NCBI RefSeq assembly: GCF_900107405.1
Contig: NZ_FNPV01000001.1
Location: 124,001-188,000, forward strand
From: Tindallia californiensis
Lineage (GTDB): Bacteria; Bacillota; Clostridia; Peptostreptococcales; Tindalliaceae
DNA length: 64,000 bases
Direction of reading: 5' to 3'
Shown piece by piece: positions 45,930 through 54,900 of the stretch (position 1 is its first letter; each line of letters begins with the position of its first letter). Made by a program: the position numbers and the translations under genes. The notes beneath the pieces are model-generated. The model was given only the letters and a program-made list of their open reading frames with translations. It was not told the origin of the DNA and made no database searches.

Positions 45930-46169
45930 AGCAAAAAATCCCTGAGCTAAGCGCCCAGGGACGATTGTCAATCGCGGTACCACCCTGATTACAGTTCAAA
46001 AACTGTCTCTCAATGCCGTTATCGCCGGCTTACGAAAGCTCTTACATTTTTCAGAGCTTCAACTCCAAGGTGATCCATGCAAAGCTTTGTATGAACCTTT
46101 CAGCCCAGGGTTCATTCTCTGCTCACAAAATTCTTTGCAACGTCCTTATCATCGTTCTACTAATGATGT
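45930..46169 (-). promoter_or_regulatory. T-box leader of ileS (specifier AUC)
   Basis: On the minus strand the T-box AGGGTGGTACCGCG lies at 45986-45973. It is followed by a terminator made of TCCCTG.../...CAGGGA and a T6 run (45961-45931). Upstream, a stem I-like region contains GGATCACC, whose ATC (46074-46072) is a suitable Ile specifier codon followed by A. Uncharged tRNA-Ile should stabilise the antiterminator and allow ileS transcription. Confidence 0.93.
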
Positions 46170-46175
46170 TTACCA

Positions 46176-46204
46176 ATTATATCGATATATTCTTTTTAAG
46201 TCAA
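46176..46204 (-). promoter_or_regulatory. Promoter of ileS
   Basis: On the minus strand TTGACT (46204-46199), a 17-base spacer and TATAAT (46181-46176), directly before the T-box leader. Confidence 0.8.
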
Positions 46205-46271
46205 GTTACTGAACACAGAAATGACTTCTAAAAAATCCAACATTAATTTATCGTAAAAAAGTATTGTTTAT

Positions 46272-47429
46272 TTATGCGTATCTGTCATCCATCGGCAAGC
46301 TGAAAAAGAACCTCGAACCTTCGTTCACAACACTATCAACCCATATTTCTCCCTGGTGACCATCGACAATACGCTTTGCTATTGCCAGACCTAAACCTGT
46401 GCTTTTTTCATTTTCTGTTGGCCTGGTGCTAAGTTTACTAAACTCAGAAAACACCTGGTCAATTTCATCCATTGGAATTCCAGGCCCTTCATCTGAAACA
46501 CATGTTAGGAGATATCGATCACGCTGTGTTACTTTAACACATATTTTTGTTTCTTTATAAGAAAACTTGATGGCATTCCCTATTAAATTATTAACAACTT
46601 GCATGATCTTGTTTCGATCATAGTAAAGCATTAAAGGTTTATCCGATAAAATCAGTTCCATTTTAATATCTTTTTTTACAGCTAATGGTTGATTAATCAT
46701 AACACTTTCTCTTATCGTTTCTGCATAGTCATGGTAACCTATATTTAATTCCAGCTTTCCACTTTCAATACGGCTAATTTCAAGCAAATCATCTACCAAA
46801 CGACTCATGTATTCACTAACCTCATAAATATCCTTCAAAAACAACCGTTGTTCATCAGTCATTTTATCTGAATCATCCAGTAAAAACCACGACACGTTCT
46901 GGATCGCACTGATAGGATTTCGCAAATCATGTGTGACTGTTCCAAGAAATTTATTTTTTAATAATATGGCTTCTTTTAATTCACGCCGTTGTTCTTCAAT
47001 TTCCGTTATATCATCTACTACCACCATAACCATGCTCTTTTTTTCATAATATATATGCCGCGTAGTAAACACAAAAGTTTTCTCTACTTTTTTGCCATTT
47101 ATATATAAGTGGCGAGTTACTTTCTCTTTATAAGTAGGTATTTGATGTTTAAGAACTTTAAAAAGTCCTTTCCTAAAATCACATAAATCACAGAAAGAAG
47201 TATGCTGACAATTCTTGTTTTCTTCAATAGCATGACTGCAGTTTATAGCATTCCCAAATATTTGATGCGTCATATTTTTAATATCTTTTCCGAAAGACTC
47301 TTCCACCGCACCATTAACACACTGGATTCTTAACTGCTGATCCAGTATAAATATTAGCGAAGTTATGTGATTTAAAAGTGTATTTAGAAATTCGTTTGAT
47401 TCTTTCAATTGATTCAGATCAACTTTCAT
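46272..47429 (-). CDS. PAS sensor histidine kinase with a Cys-rich PAS segment
   Basis: The 385-residue soluble protein has an N-terminal PAS-like domain (about 10-150), HisKA with phospho-acceptor His167 in GTVTHDLRNP, and HATPase with DEGPGIPMDEI and STGLGLAIAKRI. Inside the PAS domain Cys64, 74, 80 and 83 form C-x9-C-x5-C-x2-C, a spacing that could hold zinc, an iron-sulfur cluster or a redox switch. No response regulator is adjacent. The sensing role is inference. Confidence 0.85.
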   Translation of the reverse strand: MKVDLNQLKESNEFLNTLLNHITSLIFILDQQLRIQCVNGAVEESFGKDIKNMTHQIFGNAINCSHAIEENKNCQHTSFCDLCDFRKGLFKVLKHQIPTYKEKVTRHLYINGKKVEKTFVFTTRHIYYEKKSMVMVVVDDITEIEEQRRELKEAILLKNKFLGTVTHDLRNPISAIQNVSWFLLDDSDKMTDEQRLFLKDIYEVSEYMSRLVDDLLEISRIESGKLELNIGYHDYAETIRESVMINQPLAVKKDIKMELILSDKPLMLYYDRNKIMQVVNNLIGNAIKFSYKETKICVKVTQRDRYLLTCVSDEGPGIPMDEIDQVFSEFSKLSTRPTENEKSTGLGLAIAKRIVDGHQGEIWVDSVVNEGSRFFFSLPMDDRYA

Positions 47430-47484
47430 TCAATAACTCCTTTTCACATTTCTTCTAGCTAATTTTTTGAATAACATACCTCGT

Positions 47485-47640
47485 CTACAAAATTGTATGG
47501 TCACTCAGTAAATCTCTCAACAATCCGTTTTCGATACATTTTATCACTGGCCTTGTAGGATAGCCATCATGTAAACGGATAACAATCCCTATTTCTCCGT
47601 TGTTCAATCTAACCTTAGTACCTAAAGGATATCTACCAGT
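47485..47640 (-). pseudogene. Remnant of the C-terminal tail of an HD-GYP-type protein
   Basis: Directly after the deoD stop, a 51-codon frame without a start reads TGRYPLGTKVRLNNGEIGIV, then later DGYPTRPVIK, before a stop at 47487-47485. This matches the beta-rich C-terminal tail of HD-GYP phosphodiesterases (YPxGxxVxLSxGExGxVV...RP). The frame is closed by TGA just upstream, and the catalytic HD-GYP domain is missing. I infer a deletion fossil. Confidence 0.6.
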
Positions 47641-47647
47641 TCAAGTA

Positions 47648-48346
47648 CTAAGCAAGGGATAGGGCTATTTCCATCATATCGTTGAAGGTCTTTTGCCGCT
47701 CTTCCGACGTAGTTTGTTCCCCGGTAATAAAATGATCACTAACCGTTAAAACAGATAGGGCTTTAACACCATATTTCGCTGCCAATGAGTATAGTTCTGC
47801 CGTTTCCATCTCAACTGCTAACACGCCATAAGAAGCCCACATTTTCCATTCTTCAGGATCTTCATGGTAAAAGTTGTCTGAGGTCAACACCGAACCTACT
47901 TTAGGATCCAATCCTTTTGTTCTAGCTGTTTCAACTGCCTTTTCTAGCAAACTAAAGTTTGCTGTTGGCGCAAAATTTCGTTGCGGAAATCGTATGTTAT
48001 TAACATTAGAATCTGTATTCGCACTCATGGCAATAATAATATCACGAATCGCTACCTCTTCCTGTAACGATCCACAACTTCCAATTCGAATTAAATTTTT
48101 AACGTTATACTCTCGTATCAGCTCGTTTACATAGATTGATATCGAAGGAATTCCCATTCCTGTACCACTAACAGACACCCTTTTTCCCTTATAGTAACCT
48201 GTAAATCCATACATTCCTCTTACTTCATTGAAGCAAACAGCTTCTTCTAAATAATTATCTGCAATATGCTTTGCTCTCAAAGGGTCTCCTGGCAATAAAA
48301 TTGTTTCGGCAACTTCACCTGGTTTCGCTGAAATATGAATACTCAT
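47648..48346 (-). CDS. deoD: Purine nucleoside phosphorylase DeoD-type
   Basis: A 232-residue hexameric-type phosphorylase of purine (deoxy)nucleosides. Motifs: [22 protein letters not shown] at the N-terminus, [26 protein letters not shown] with the phosphate and base site, IRIGSCGSL, and VSDHFITGE near the C-terminus with the catalytic Asp. The ATG at 48346 (MSIHISA) follows TAGGAGTG. Confidence 0.95.
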   Translation of the reverse strand: MSIHISAKPGEVAETILLPGDPLRAKHIADNYLEEAVCFNEVRGMYGFTGYYKGKRVSVSGTGMGIPSISIYVNELIREYNVKNLIRIGSCGSLQEEVAIRDIIIAMSANTDSNVNNIRFPQRNFAPTANFSLLEKAVETARTKGLDPKVGSVLTSDNFYHEDPEEWKMWASYGVLAVEMETAELYSLAAKYGVKALSVLTVSDHFITGEQTTSEERQKTFNDMMEIALSLA

Positions 48347-48374
48347 CAATTGACACTCCTATTCCTATGAAAAT

Positions 48375-48473
48375 TTAGATAATACTTACCGCAGAAATTA
48401 ATGCGGCGAAGGTGGAAAAGATCATCATAACCGCAACAATAATGGCAATCATTTTCCTGACTCTAGCGGGCAA
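48375..48473 (-). CDS. Tiny single-span membrane peptide (32 residues)
   Basis: A TTG start at 48473 follows AGAGGAGTGG and encodes MPARVRKMIAIIVAVMMIFS and a further 12 mostly hydrophobic residues, ending in TAA. A basic N-terminus and one membrane helix are clear. Similar small basic-plus-helix peptides occur in many Clostridia but I do not know a function. The good ribosome site and composition argue against chance. Confidence 0.55.
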   Translation of the reverse strand: MPARVRKMIAIIVAVMMIFSTFAALISAVSII

Positions 48474-48601
48474 TTTCACCACTCCTCTTAATTCTTTTTA
48501 ATAATCCTTTCTGCTAAATTATTCTATCATATTTCGCTGCTGTTTCAAACTGAAACAAACTTGAATTCAATTTGATCCGTATTTATAAAAAAGGCTTCAT
48601 C

Positions 48602-49348
48602 TCATCCTTTATTGATGCAAACCCTCTCGGTTTTTTCATCATAAAACCTAGCAACAATGCCTGTTTCAGGAGTTTCTAGTAAAAGATTAATCGGTTTTTC
48701 AACTGGAAAGTACATAATGGGTTCATTCTTTTTTCTCCCCATCGGCAACACATGCTCCGACTGATAGGAGACCACCAGTTTTATTTTTTTCTTGCTTCTC
48801 TGCTGATAATATGCTGCATATGCCTCCAGACTAGTTGCTTCATAAATCATTGTTGAGGAATGTTCCATCGCTTTACTGCCATATAAATAATTTAACAAAT
48901 CGATAAAATAATATTTATCGTCTTGTTTAACATAGTTAAACACATGCCCTCCTTCTTCATCACTGCAAGCAATAAATCCCACCTCTGTATACTTTCCTTT
49001 TAGCAAATAATTAAGTAGGCTTGACAGGGCACCACAATTCCCTTCATTAGCCATGATTGCTTCTGGTCCTGTGAGGTTGTAATGCCATATCATTGGCGGC
49101 TGACAAATCCTAATATCTCCAATTTTAGGTCTAAAAAAAGAGGCTCTTACATAAAAAATCGTTTCCAGCACCGTATGTATATTTTCCCTAAGAAATGCTG
49201 GATCTTTTGGAAATCGACGCATTTCATTGATGCTATATCTGCTATTTCCAAGGCATTCTGGAGAAACATGATATACTCCGGGGGCTACTTTCGATAGCCA
49301 TCTCAATAATAGTTTTGTCATGCTTGAATTACCTAACATCGATTTCAT
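48602..49348 (-). CDS. Transglutaminase-like/papain-fold protein of unknown function
   Basis: About 248 residues with no signal peptide. A possible Cys-His-Asp triad is present: GNCGALSSLLNYLL (Cys105), EEGGHVFNYVK (His135) and YYFIDLLNY (Asp150), in the order and spacing of transglutaminase-like thiol enzymes. I chose ATG 49348 (MKSMLGN), eight bases after GAGG; an ATG 21 bases upstream is also open. No neighbour points to a pathway. The fold assignment is inference from the motif pattern. Confidence 0.6.
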   Translation of the reverse strand: MKSMLGNSSMTKLLLRWLSKVAPGVYHVSPECLGNSRYSINEMRRFPKDPAFLRENIHTVLETIFYVRASFFRPKIGDIRICQPPMIWHYNLTGPEAIMANEGNCGALSSLLNYLLKGKYTEVGFIACSDEEGGHVFNYVKQDDKYYFIDLLNYLYGSKAMEHSSTMIYEATSLEAYAAYYQQRSKKKIKLVVSYQSEHVLPMGRKKNEPIMYFPVEKPINLLLETPETGIVARFYDEKTERVCINKG

Positions 49349-49449
49349 TCGTATCGCCTCATTCATCAAAATAGTTTACGCATTCCTAGCTTATTGACAT
49401 TAACTACCCATTCTATTTTGAATATATTCTTCAATGTTTACGTTTGAAA

Positions 49450-49475
49450 GAAAAAAACCGCCTTATACAGGGCGG
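49450..49475 (-). terminator. Terminator of the mgtE operon
   Basis: CCGCC and GGCGG pair around an eight-base loop and seven T follow on the minus strand. Confidence 0.85.
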
Positions 49476-49488
49476 CTGATCGTTTTTC

Positions 49489-49710
49489 TTAATGGATGGT
49501 TCTATCTCCATCATTTTTCTGGTCCGGAAACTCTTCTTCCATCCATTCATCCAACATATATTGAATTTCCAAACTGTATATTGAACCTTTCGCCACCTTC
49601 TTAGCTTCTTCATCAAAAAGATCCAAAAGCTTTTCAGCTTCATCTTCTGTAATTTTGCAGCTAATTTCATGGATTTTTTCTTTAATCCTTTCTCGATTTC
49701 TTCTTTCCAC
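49489..49710 (-). CDS. Small acidic helical protein of unknown function
   Basis: A 73-residue charged protein (MERRNRERIKEKIHEISCKI...) starting at GTG 49710, seven bases after GGGAGG. It lies 69 bases after mgtE and before the operon terminator. A longer overlapping frame (49736-49431) is Lys-rich and has no ribosome site, so I leave it out. I do not recognise the family. Confidence 0.6.
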   Translation of the reverse strand: MERRNRERIKEKIHEISCKITEDEAEKLLDLFDEEAKKVAKGSIYSLEIQYMLDEWMEEEFPDQKNDGDRTIH

Positions 49711-49779
49711 GGAACATCCTCCCTTCTATTCATCAAAATTCATAAATTTTACCCTTTATTGAATAACACTCATGATCGA

Positions 49780-51138
49780 TTAAACCAAATAATGCATAAA
49801 TCTGGTCGCTACAGTAAAATATATAGTTAACCCGACAATGTCATTAACAGTCGTTATAAACGGTCCGGATGCTACCGCCGGATCTATTTTCAGCTTTGTC
49901 ATTATCAATGGTACTACCGTTCCTGCCAAAGTAGCAACAAATAGTGTAATGGACAAGGAGAGTCCTATTACAAAACCAAGCATCATACTTCTTTGCCATA
50001 AAGCAGCAATAATACTGATCAAAACACCATTTACTATTCCTATTATTACTCCTACAATCGCTTCTCTTTTTAGTAACTTCCAGACGTTTTTTCCAGAAAA
50101 CTGACCCATCGTTAAGCCACGCACAACCACCGCCAGTGATTGTGTCCCTGTATTTCCAGCCATATCTGCAATCATAGGAATAAATACAGCCAAAACAACT
50201 ACGGCATCTAACGTTTCTTCAAACCGATCAATAATATTACCTGCTAAAACCCCTACTCCGAGTAACAATACCAGCCATGGGATTCTGTTCATTGAAGCTT
50301 TAATTGGTCCTATGCTAAGATCCTGAAGGCCATCTTCAGAACCCGAAATACCACCAAATTTCATCATGTCTTCCGATGCTTCTTCTTCAATTACTTCAAT
50401 AGCATCGTCTACTGTAACAACTCCTACCATTTTTTCACCTTTTATAACAGGCAATGCCAAAAACCCGTAGTTCCCCATTGTTTTGGCCACTTCTTCCTGA
50501 TCCATGTCAACAGGAACAGAAACGACCCGTTCAGACATTATATCTTCCACCATCGTTTCAGGATTTGCTACAATCAGCTCCCGTAAGGAAACAACTCCTA
50601 TAAGTCTATGGCTATCATCCACCACAAATAAATAGTAGATCGATTCAGCATCAGGTGCTAAATTTCTCAATCTGCTTATCGCTCTTTCTACTGTATCATA
50701 TTGATAAAGAAAAAAGTAATCTATGGTCATCAAACCACCAGCAGTATTATCTGGATATCTTAAAAGCTGACGAATGTCACTCGCTATCTCTTGATCTAAC
50801 TTGCTTAGAATCTCTTCTTTTTCCGCTTCATTTAATTCTCCCAAATAATCTGCAGCATCGTCAGGAGCCATCCGTTCAATAATTCGAGCACCTCGAACAA
50901 GGCCTATCGTCTCCAACAAAGATTGCTGTTCTTCGTGATCCAATTCTTCCAGAATATCAGCAAGCTCTTCATCCGTTAGCTTTGAAAATATCTTTCTTTC
51001 TTCTTCATCAAGATTTAATAGGGCTTGCGCCATATCATAGGGATGTATCTCGTCCAGAATATGGCGCAAGGTTTCTGCATCTTCATTCCGAATCGCTTCA
51101 ACAATTTCATTATTTAACTCCTCGCTTAACCCTGGCAT
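49780..51138 (-). CDS. mgtE: Magnesium transporter MgtE
   Basis: The 452-residue protein has the cytosolic MgtE N domain (about residues 1-130, with repeated LDHEEQ-type acidic helices) and two CBS domains (about 135-255). Five membrane helices follow from about 285, with DMAGNTGTQSLAVVVRG and TVNDIVGLTIYF lining the pore. Mg2+ binding between the N and CBS domains gates the channel in this family. No Mg riboswitch is visible in the 84 bases before it. Confidence 0.95.
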   Translation of the reverse strand: MPGLSEELNNEIVEAIRNEDAETLRHILDEIHPYDMAQALLNLDEEERKIFSKLTDEELADILEELDHEEQQSLLETIGLVRGARIIERMAPDDAADYLGELNEAEKEEILSKLDQEIASDIRQLLRYPDNTAGGLMTIDYFFLYQYDTVERAISRLRNLAPDAESIYYLFVVDDSHRLIGVVSLRELIVANPETMVEDIMSERVVSVPVDMDQEEVAKTMGNYGFLALPVIKGEKMVGVVTVDDAIEVIEEEASEDMMKFGGISGSEDGLQDLSIGPIKASMNRIPWLVLLLGVGVLAGNIIDRFEETLDAVVVLAVFIPMIADMAGNTGTQSLAVVVRGLTMGQFSGKNVWKLLKREAIVGVIIGIVNGVLISIIAALWQRSMMLGFVIGLSLSITLFVATLAGTVVPLIMTKLKIDPAVASGPFITTVNDIVGLTIYFTVATRFMHYLV

Positions 51139-51222
51139 CCGATCCCTCCCATCTTAAAATTATCTAAAATATAACATACATGTTTCTACTGGTCAACGGA
51201 CAGACAAAGATATGGTCAATCG

Positions 51223-51837
51223 TTAATCGATTTCTTGTTCCTGAAAATCAGTCAAGGATAATTGAAATCTTTCAAACAGCCTTAAAGTGGCATGAATCGG
51301 CAATCCTACAACGTTGTAGTAACAGCCCTCTATTGACTTAACCAGTAAAGCTCCTTCTTCTTGAATCGCATAACCTCCCGCTTTATCATCATAATGAGCG
51401 TTTTTTAAGTACCAGTCCATTTCTTGTTCATTAAGAAGTCTAAACAAAACCTTTGTACATTCCACCGTAGTTTCTGCTTGGCAAGTGCTAGTGTTTATCA
51501 TAGTCACAGCTGTCATCACTTGATGCATCTTCCCAGAAAAAGCCGCTAACATTTCTTTCATTTCTTCTTCATTGTTCGGTTTCCCATATATTATATTGCT
51601 CTGAACAACAACCGTATCAGCACCTAATACCAATTTTTTTTCATTCCAATGTTTTTTTGCCACCTCATTTGCCTTTTCGTAACTCAAAAGTCTAATTCTT
51701 TCACTAATTGAACGACAGGCATTTTTTTCTATTATCTCATTTTCATTCACATCACTTTTCTCAACGCTGTGGACAATTTTCAGTTTACTCAGTATTTCTT
51801 GACGCCTGGGTGACTGTGAAGCTAGTATCAGTTTCAT
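51223..51837 (-). CDS. maf: Maf-type nucleoside triphosphate pyrophosphatase
   Basis: The 204-residue protein starts MKLILASQSPRRQEIL, the Maf signature. It has GADTVV (about residues 75-80) and KAGGYAIQEEGALLVKSIEG (about 154-173). Maf proteins hydrolyse dTTP/UTP or modified pyrimidine nucleotides. I chose ATG 51837, with GAGGGAT upstream, because the family starts there. It is divergent from purL. Confidence 0.93.
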   Translation of the reverse strand: MKLILASQSPRRQEILSKLKIVHSVEKSDVNENEIIEKNACRSISERIRLLSYEKANEVAKKHWNEKKLVLGADTVVVQSNIIYGKPNNEEEMKEMLAAFSGKMHQVMTAVTMINTSTCQAETTVECTKVLFRLLNEQEMDWYLKNAHYDDKAGGYAIQEEGALLVKSIEGCYYNVVGLPIHATLRLFERFQLSLTDFQEQEID

Positions 51838-51908
51838 CTTATCCCTCTTCCATCTAAATGTTTTTCCAATAGATACCAAGTTCTCAACCTGTTCATTTGA
51901 ATTTTTTC

Positions 51909-51917
51909 TGTTATAAT
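51909..51917 (+). promoter_or_regulatory. Extended -10 promoter element for purL
   Basis: TGTTATAAT, a TGn-extended perfect -10, lies 39 bases before the purL start. The -35 is poor. No purine riboswitch fits in this short leader. Confidence 0.45.
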
Positions 51918-51956
51918 TATAGATATCAAAACCATAGAAGTCAAAGGGGGATTTTC

Positions 51957-54900
51957 ATGCCAACCAATGTTCGACGCATTTTTGTCGAAAAGAAACCAGC
52001 TTTCCAATTGGAAGCAAATAGATTGTTGAAAGATTTGCGAGAGAGCTTATCCATAAGCTCATTAAATACGCTTCGGATCTTAAATCGCTATGATATCGAA
52101 GGAATTTCCGACTCAGATTTTGAAAAAGCAAAAGGAATGATCTTTTCAGAACCCCCAGTGGATGATGTGTATGACGAAACATTCAATTTCAACGATGCTT
52201 CTACTGTCTTTGCAACAGAGCTGATCCCCGGTCAGTACGACCAGCGAGCTGATTCAGCTGAGCAATGTATTCAGTTATCTACAAAGGATCATCGACCAAA
52301 TGTTGCTGTTGCTAAGGTATATGTTTTATATGGTGAATTGAGCCAAAGTGAAATAGTGTCTATCAAAAATTATCTAATCAATCCTATTGAATCCAGAGAA
52401 GCTTCATTAAAAAAACCGCTAACGCTTACGATGGATATGCCAAACCCTAAGCCAGTAAAAGTAATCGATGGATTTATTCAATTCACACCAAAGGAACTAC
52501 ATAGTTTAAGTGAGGAAATGGGTATGGCTATGAGTCATGAAGACTTGCTCTACTGTCAAAACTATTTCCGTAGTGAAGAAAAAAGAGATCCCAGTATTAC
52601 TGAACTTAAAATGATTGACACGTACTGGTCCGACCATTGTCGTCATACTACTTTTATGACTAAAATCGATCATGTTGATTTCGAAGAAAGCCCATTGACC
52701 AATCCCATCAAAAATACCTATCATCAGTACTTAAATAACCGCAAAAAAGTCTATGGTGAAAGACTGGAGGAAAAATATCCCTGCTTAATGGATCTGGCAA
52801 CCCTTTCCATGAAAGCCTTGCGAAAAGAAGGATTGTTGGACGACTTGGAAGTATCCGAAGAAATAAATGCTTGTAGCATTCATGTACCAGTTATCGTTGA
52901 TGGAAATACAGAAGAATGGTTGGTAATGTTTAAAAACGAAACCCATAACCATCCCACCGAAATTGAACCTTTTGGTGGTGCCGCAACTTGTCTGGGTGGG
53001 GCCATTCGCGACCCACTGTCCGGTCGCTCTTATGTGTATCAGGCTATGAGAATTAGCGGCTCTGGTGATCCACTATCCCCTATCTCCGATACCATACCAG
53101 GTAAACTGCCACAAAAGAAAATCACTCAGGAAGCTGCCAACGGGTATAGCTCTTATGGAAACCAAATCGGCCTTGCAACGGGCCATGTTCGAGAAATATA
53201 TCACCCCGGATATGTAGCCAAAAGAATGGAGCTAGGTGCTGTGATTGCCGCCGCACCCAAAAGCCATGTTTTACGAAAATCCCCTTCACCTGGTGATGTT
53301 ATTATATTAGTTGGTGGTCGAACAGGACGGGATGGTTGCGGAGGAGCCACCGGATCATCAAAAGAACATGACGAACATTCTCTCGCCAATTGTGGTGCCG
53401 AAGTTCAAAAAGGAAACGCTCCAACAGAGCGAAAAATCCAAAAACTCTTTAGAAACCCTAAGGTGAGTACACTTATTAAAAAATGTAACGATTTTGGAGC
53501 AGGTGGCGTTGCTGTTGCTATTGGAGAACTAGCCGATGGACTCGACATCGATCTGGATCAAGTGCCTAAAAAATACGAAGGGTTAGATGGAACCGAACTG
53601 GCTATCTCTGAGTCACAGGAAAGAATGGCCGTTGTGTTGGATCCAAAAAATGTTGATATTTTCATTGAAGAATCAGCAAAAGAAAACCTGGAAGCTACTC
53701 CTGTTGCCATTGTAACTGATACAAGACGACTTACGATGAAATGGAGAAAGGATACCATTGTAAATCTTTCACGAGATTTTCTCGACACAAACGGTGTCAA
53801 ACAACAGGTTTCTATGAAGATTAGCGCCCCAAATCCAGAGAAAAACCCCTTGCTCTCTATGCCGGTATCCATTCATTCATCCTTAACTAACGAAAAGCTC
53901 GAGTGGGAAAGTGTATGGAAAACCAATCTGGAAGATTTAAACGTATGTAGTCAAAAGGGATTAATCGAAAAGTTCGATAACTCCGTAGGTGCCGCTACAA
54001 CAATAATGCCTTTAGGCGGTAAAAATCAACTAACACCTGCTGAAGGAATGTCCGCAAAGATACCTGTGCTACATGGAGAGACCTCCACAGCAACGATTAT
54101 GACAGCAGGCTTCAATCCTTTTGTTTCTTCTTGGAGTCCTTATCATGGTGGTTTTCTAGCTGTTATTGAATCACTTTCTAGGTTAGTAGCTATGGGGGGG
54201 GACTTCTCAAAATCCAGGCTTACTTTGCAGGAGTATTTCGAAAAACCAGGAAATGATCCAGAACGTTGGGGAAAACCAATGGCTGCATTACTCGGTGCTT
54301 ACGCGGTACAAAGCCAGTTATCCATTCCAGCCATCGGAGGAAAAGATAGCATGTCCGGTACCTTTAAAGATATGGATGTACCGCCTACCTTGGTCTCTTT
54401 TGCTGTGGATGCACAAGAAGCTCAACATATTATATCACCAGAGTTTAAGGATAGTTCAAAACCAGTAATGCTAACTAGAGCAGAGTATTCCGATACATCG
54501 CTTCCAAATTTGGATCAGCTGCAAACCATCTACTCCACTATTCACTCTATGATAAAAAATGGAGAAATCGTTTCAGCTAAAACCGTTGGTGTCGGCGGTG
54601 TTGCTGCAACCGTCTCTCAAATGTGTTTTGGTAACGATATAGGGTTTTCTTTTCACGATCCCATCCCCTTATCACCAAAAGAATTATGGTTAGCAGATCC
54701 AGCAAGCTTCATTTTAGAAATGAAAGACGAAGCGGCTGCCGAAAAGTTGTTTCATCTGATTCCAACTTATCATCTTGGTCAAACAAGCACAGAGAAAACC
54801 ATCAATATAAAAGGAACCAAAATGGACTTAGAAAACTTGAAACATTCATGGGAAAAAACATTAGAGCCAATTTTTCCAACCAAATTTAATTCACCTAAAG

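Noticed and set aside
49431-49736. 101-codon Lys/Trp-rich frame overlapping the 73-residue gene
   Set aside because: It runs through the terminator hairpin and lacks a ribosome site; the overlapping GTG-started frame is better.
54193-54201. Eight-G run in purL as a possible frameshift
   Set aside because: The purL frame is intact on both sides and full length for the family.
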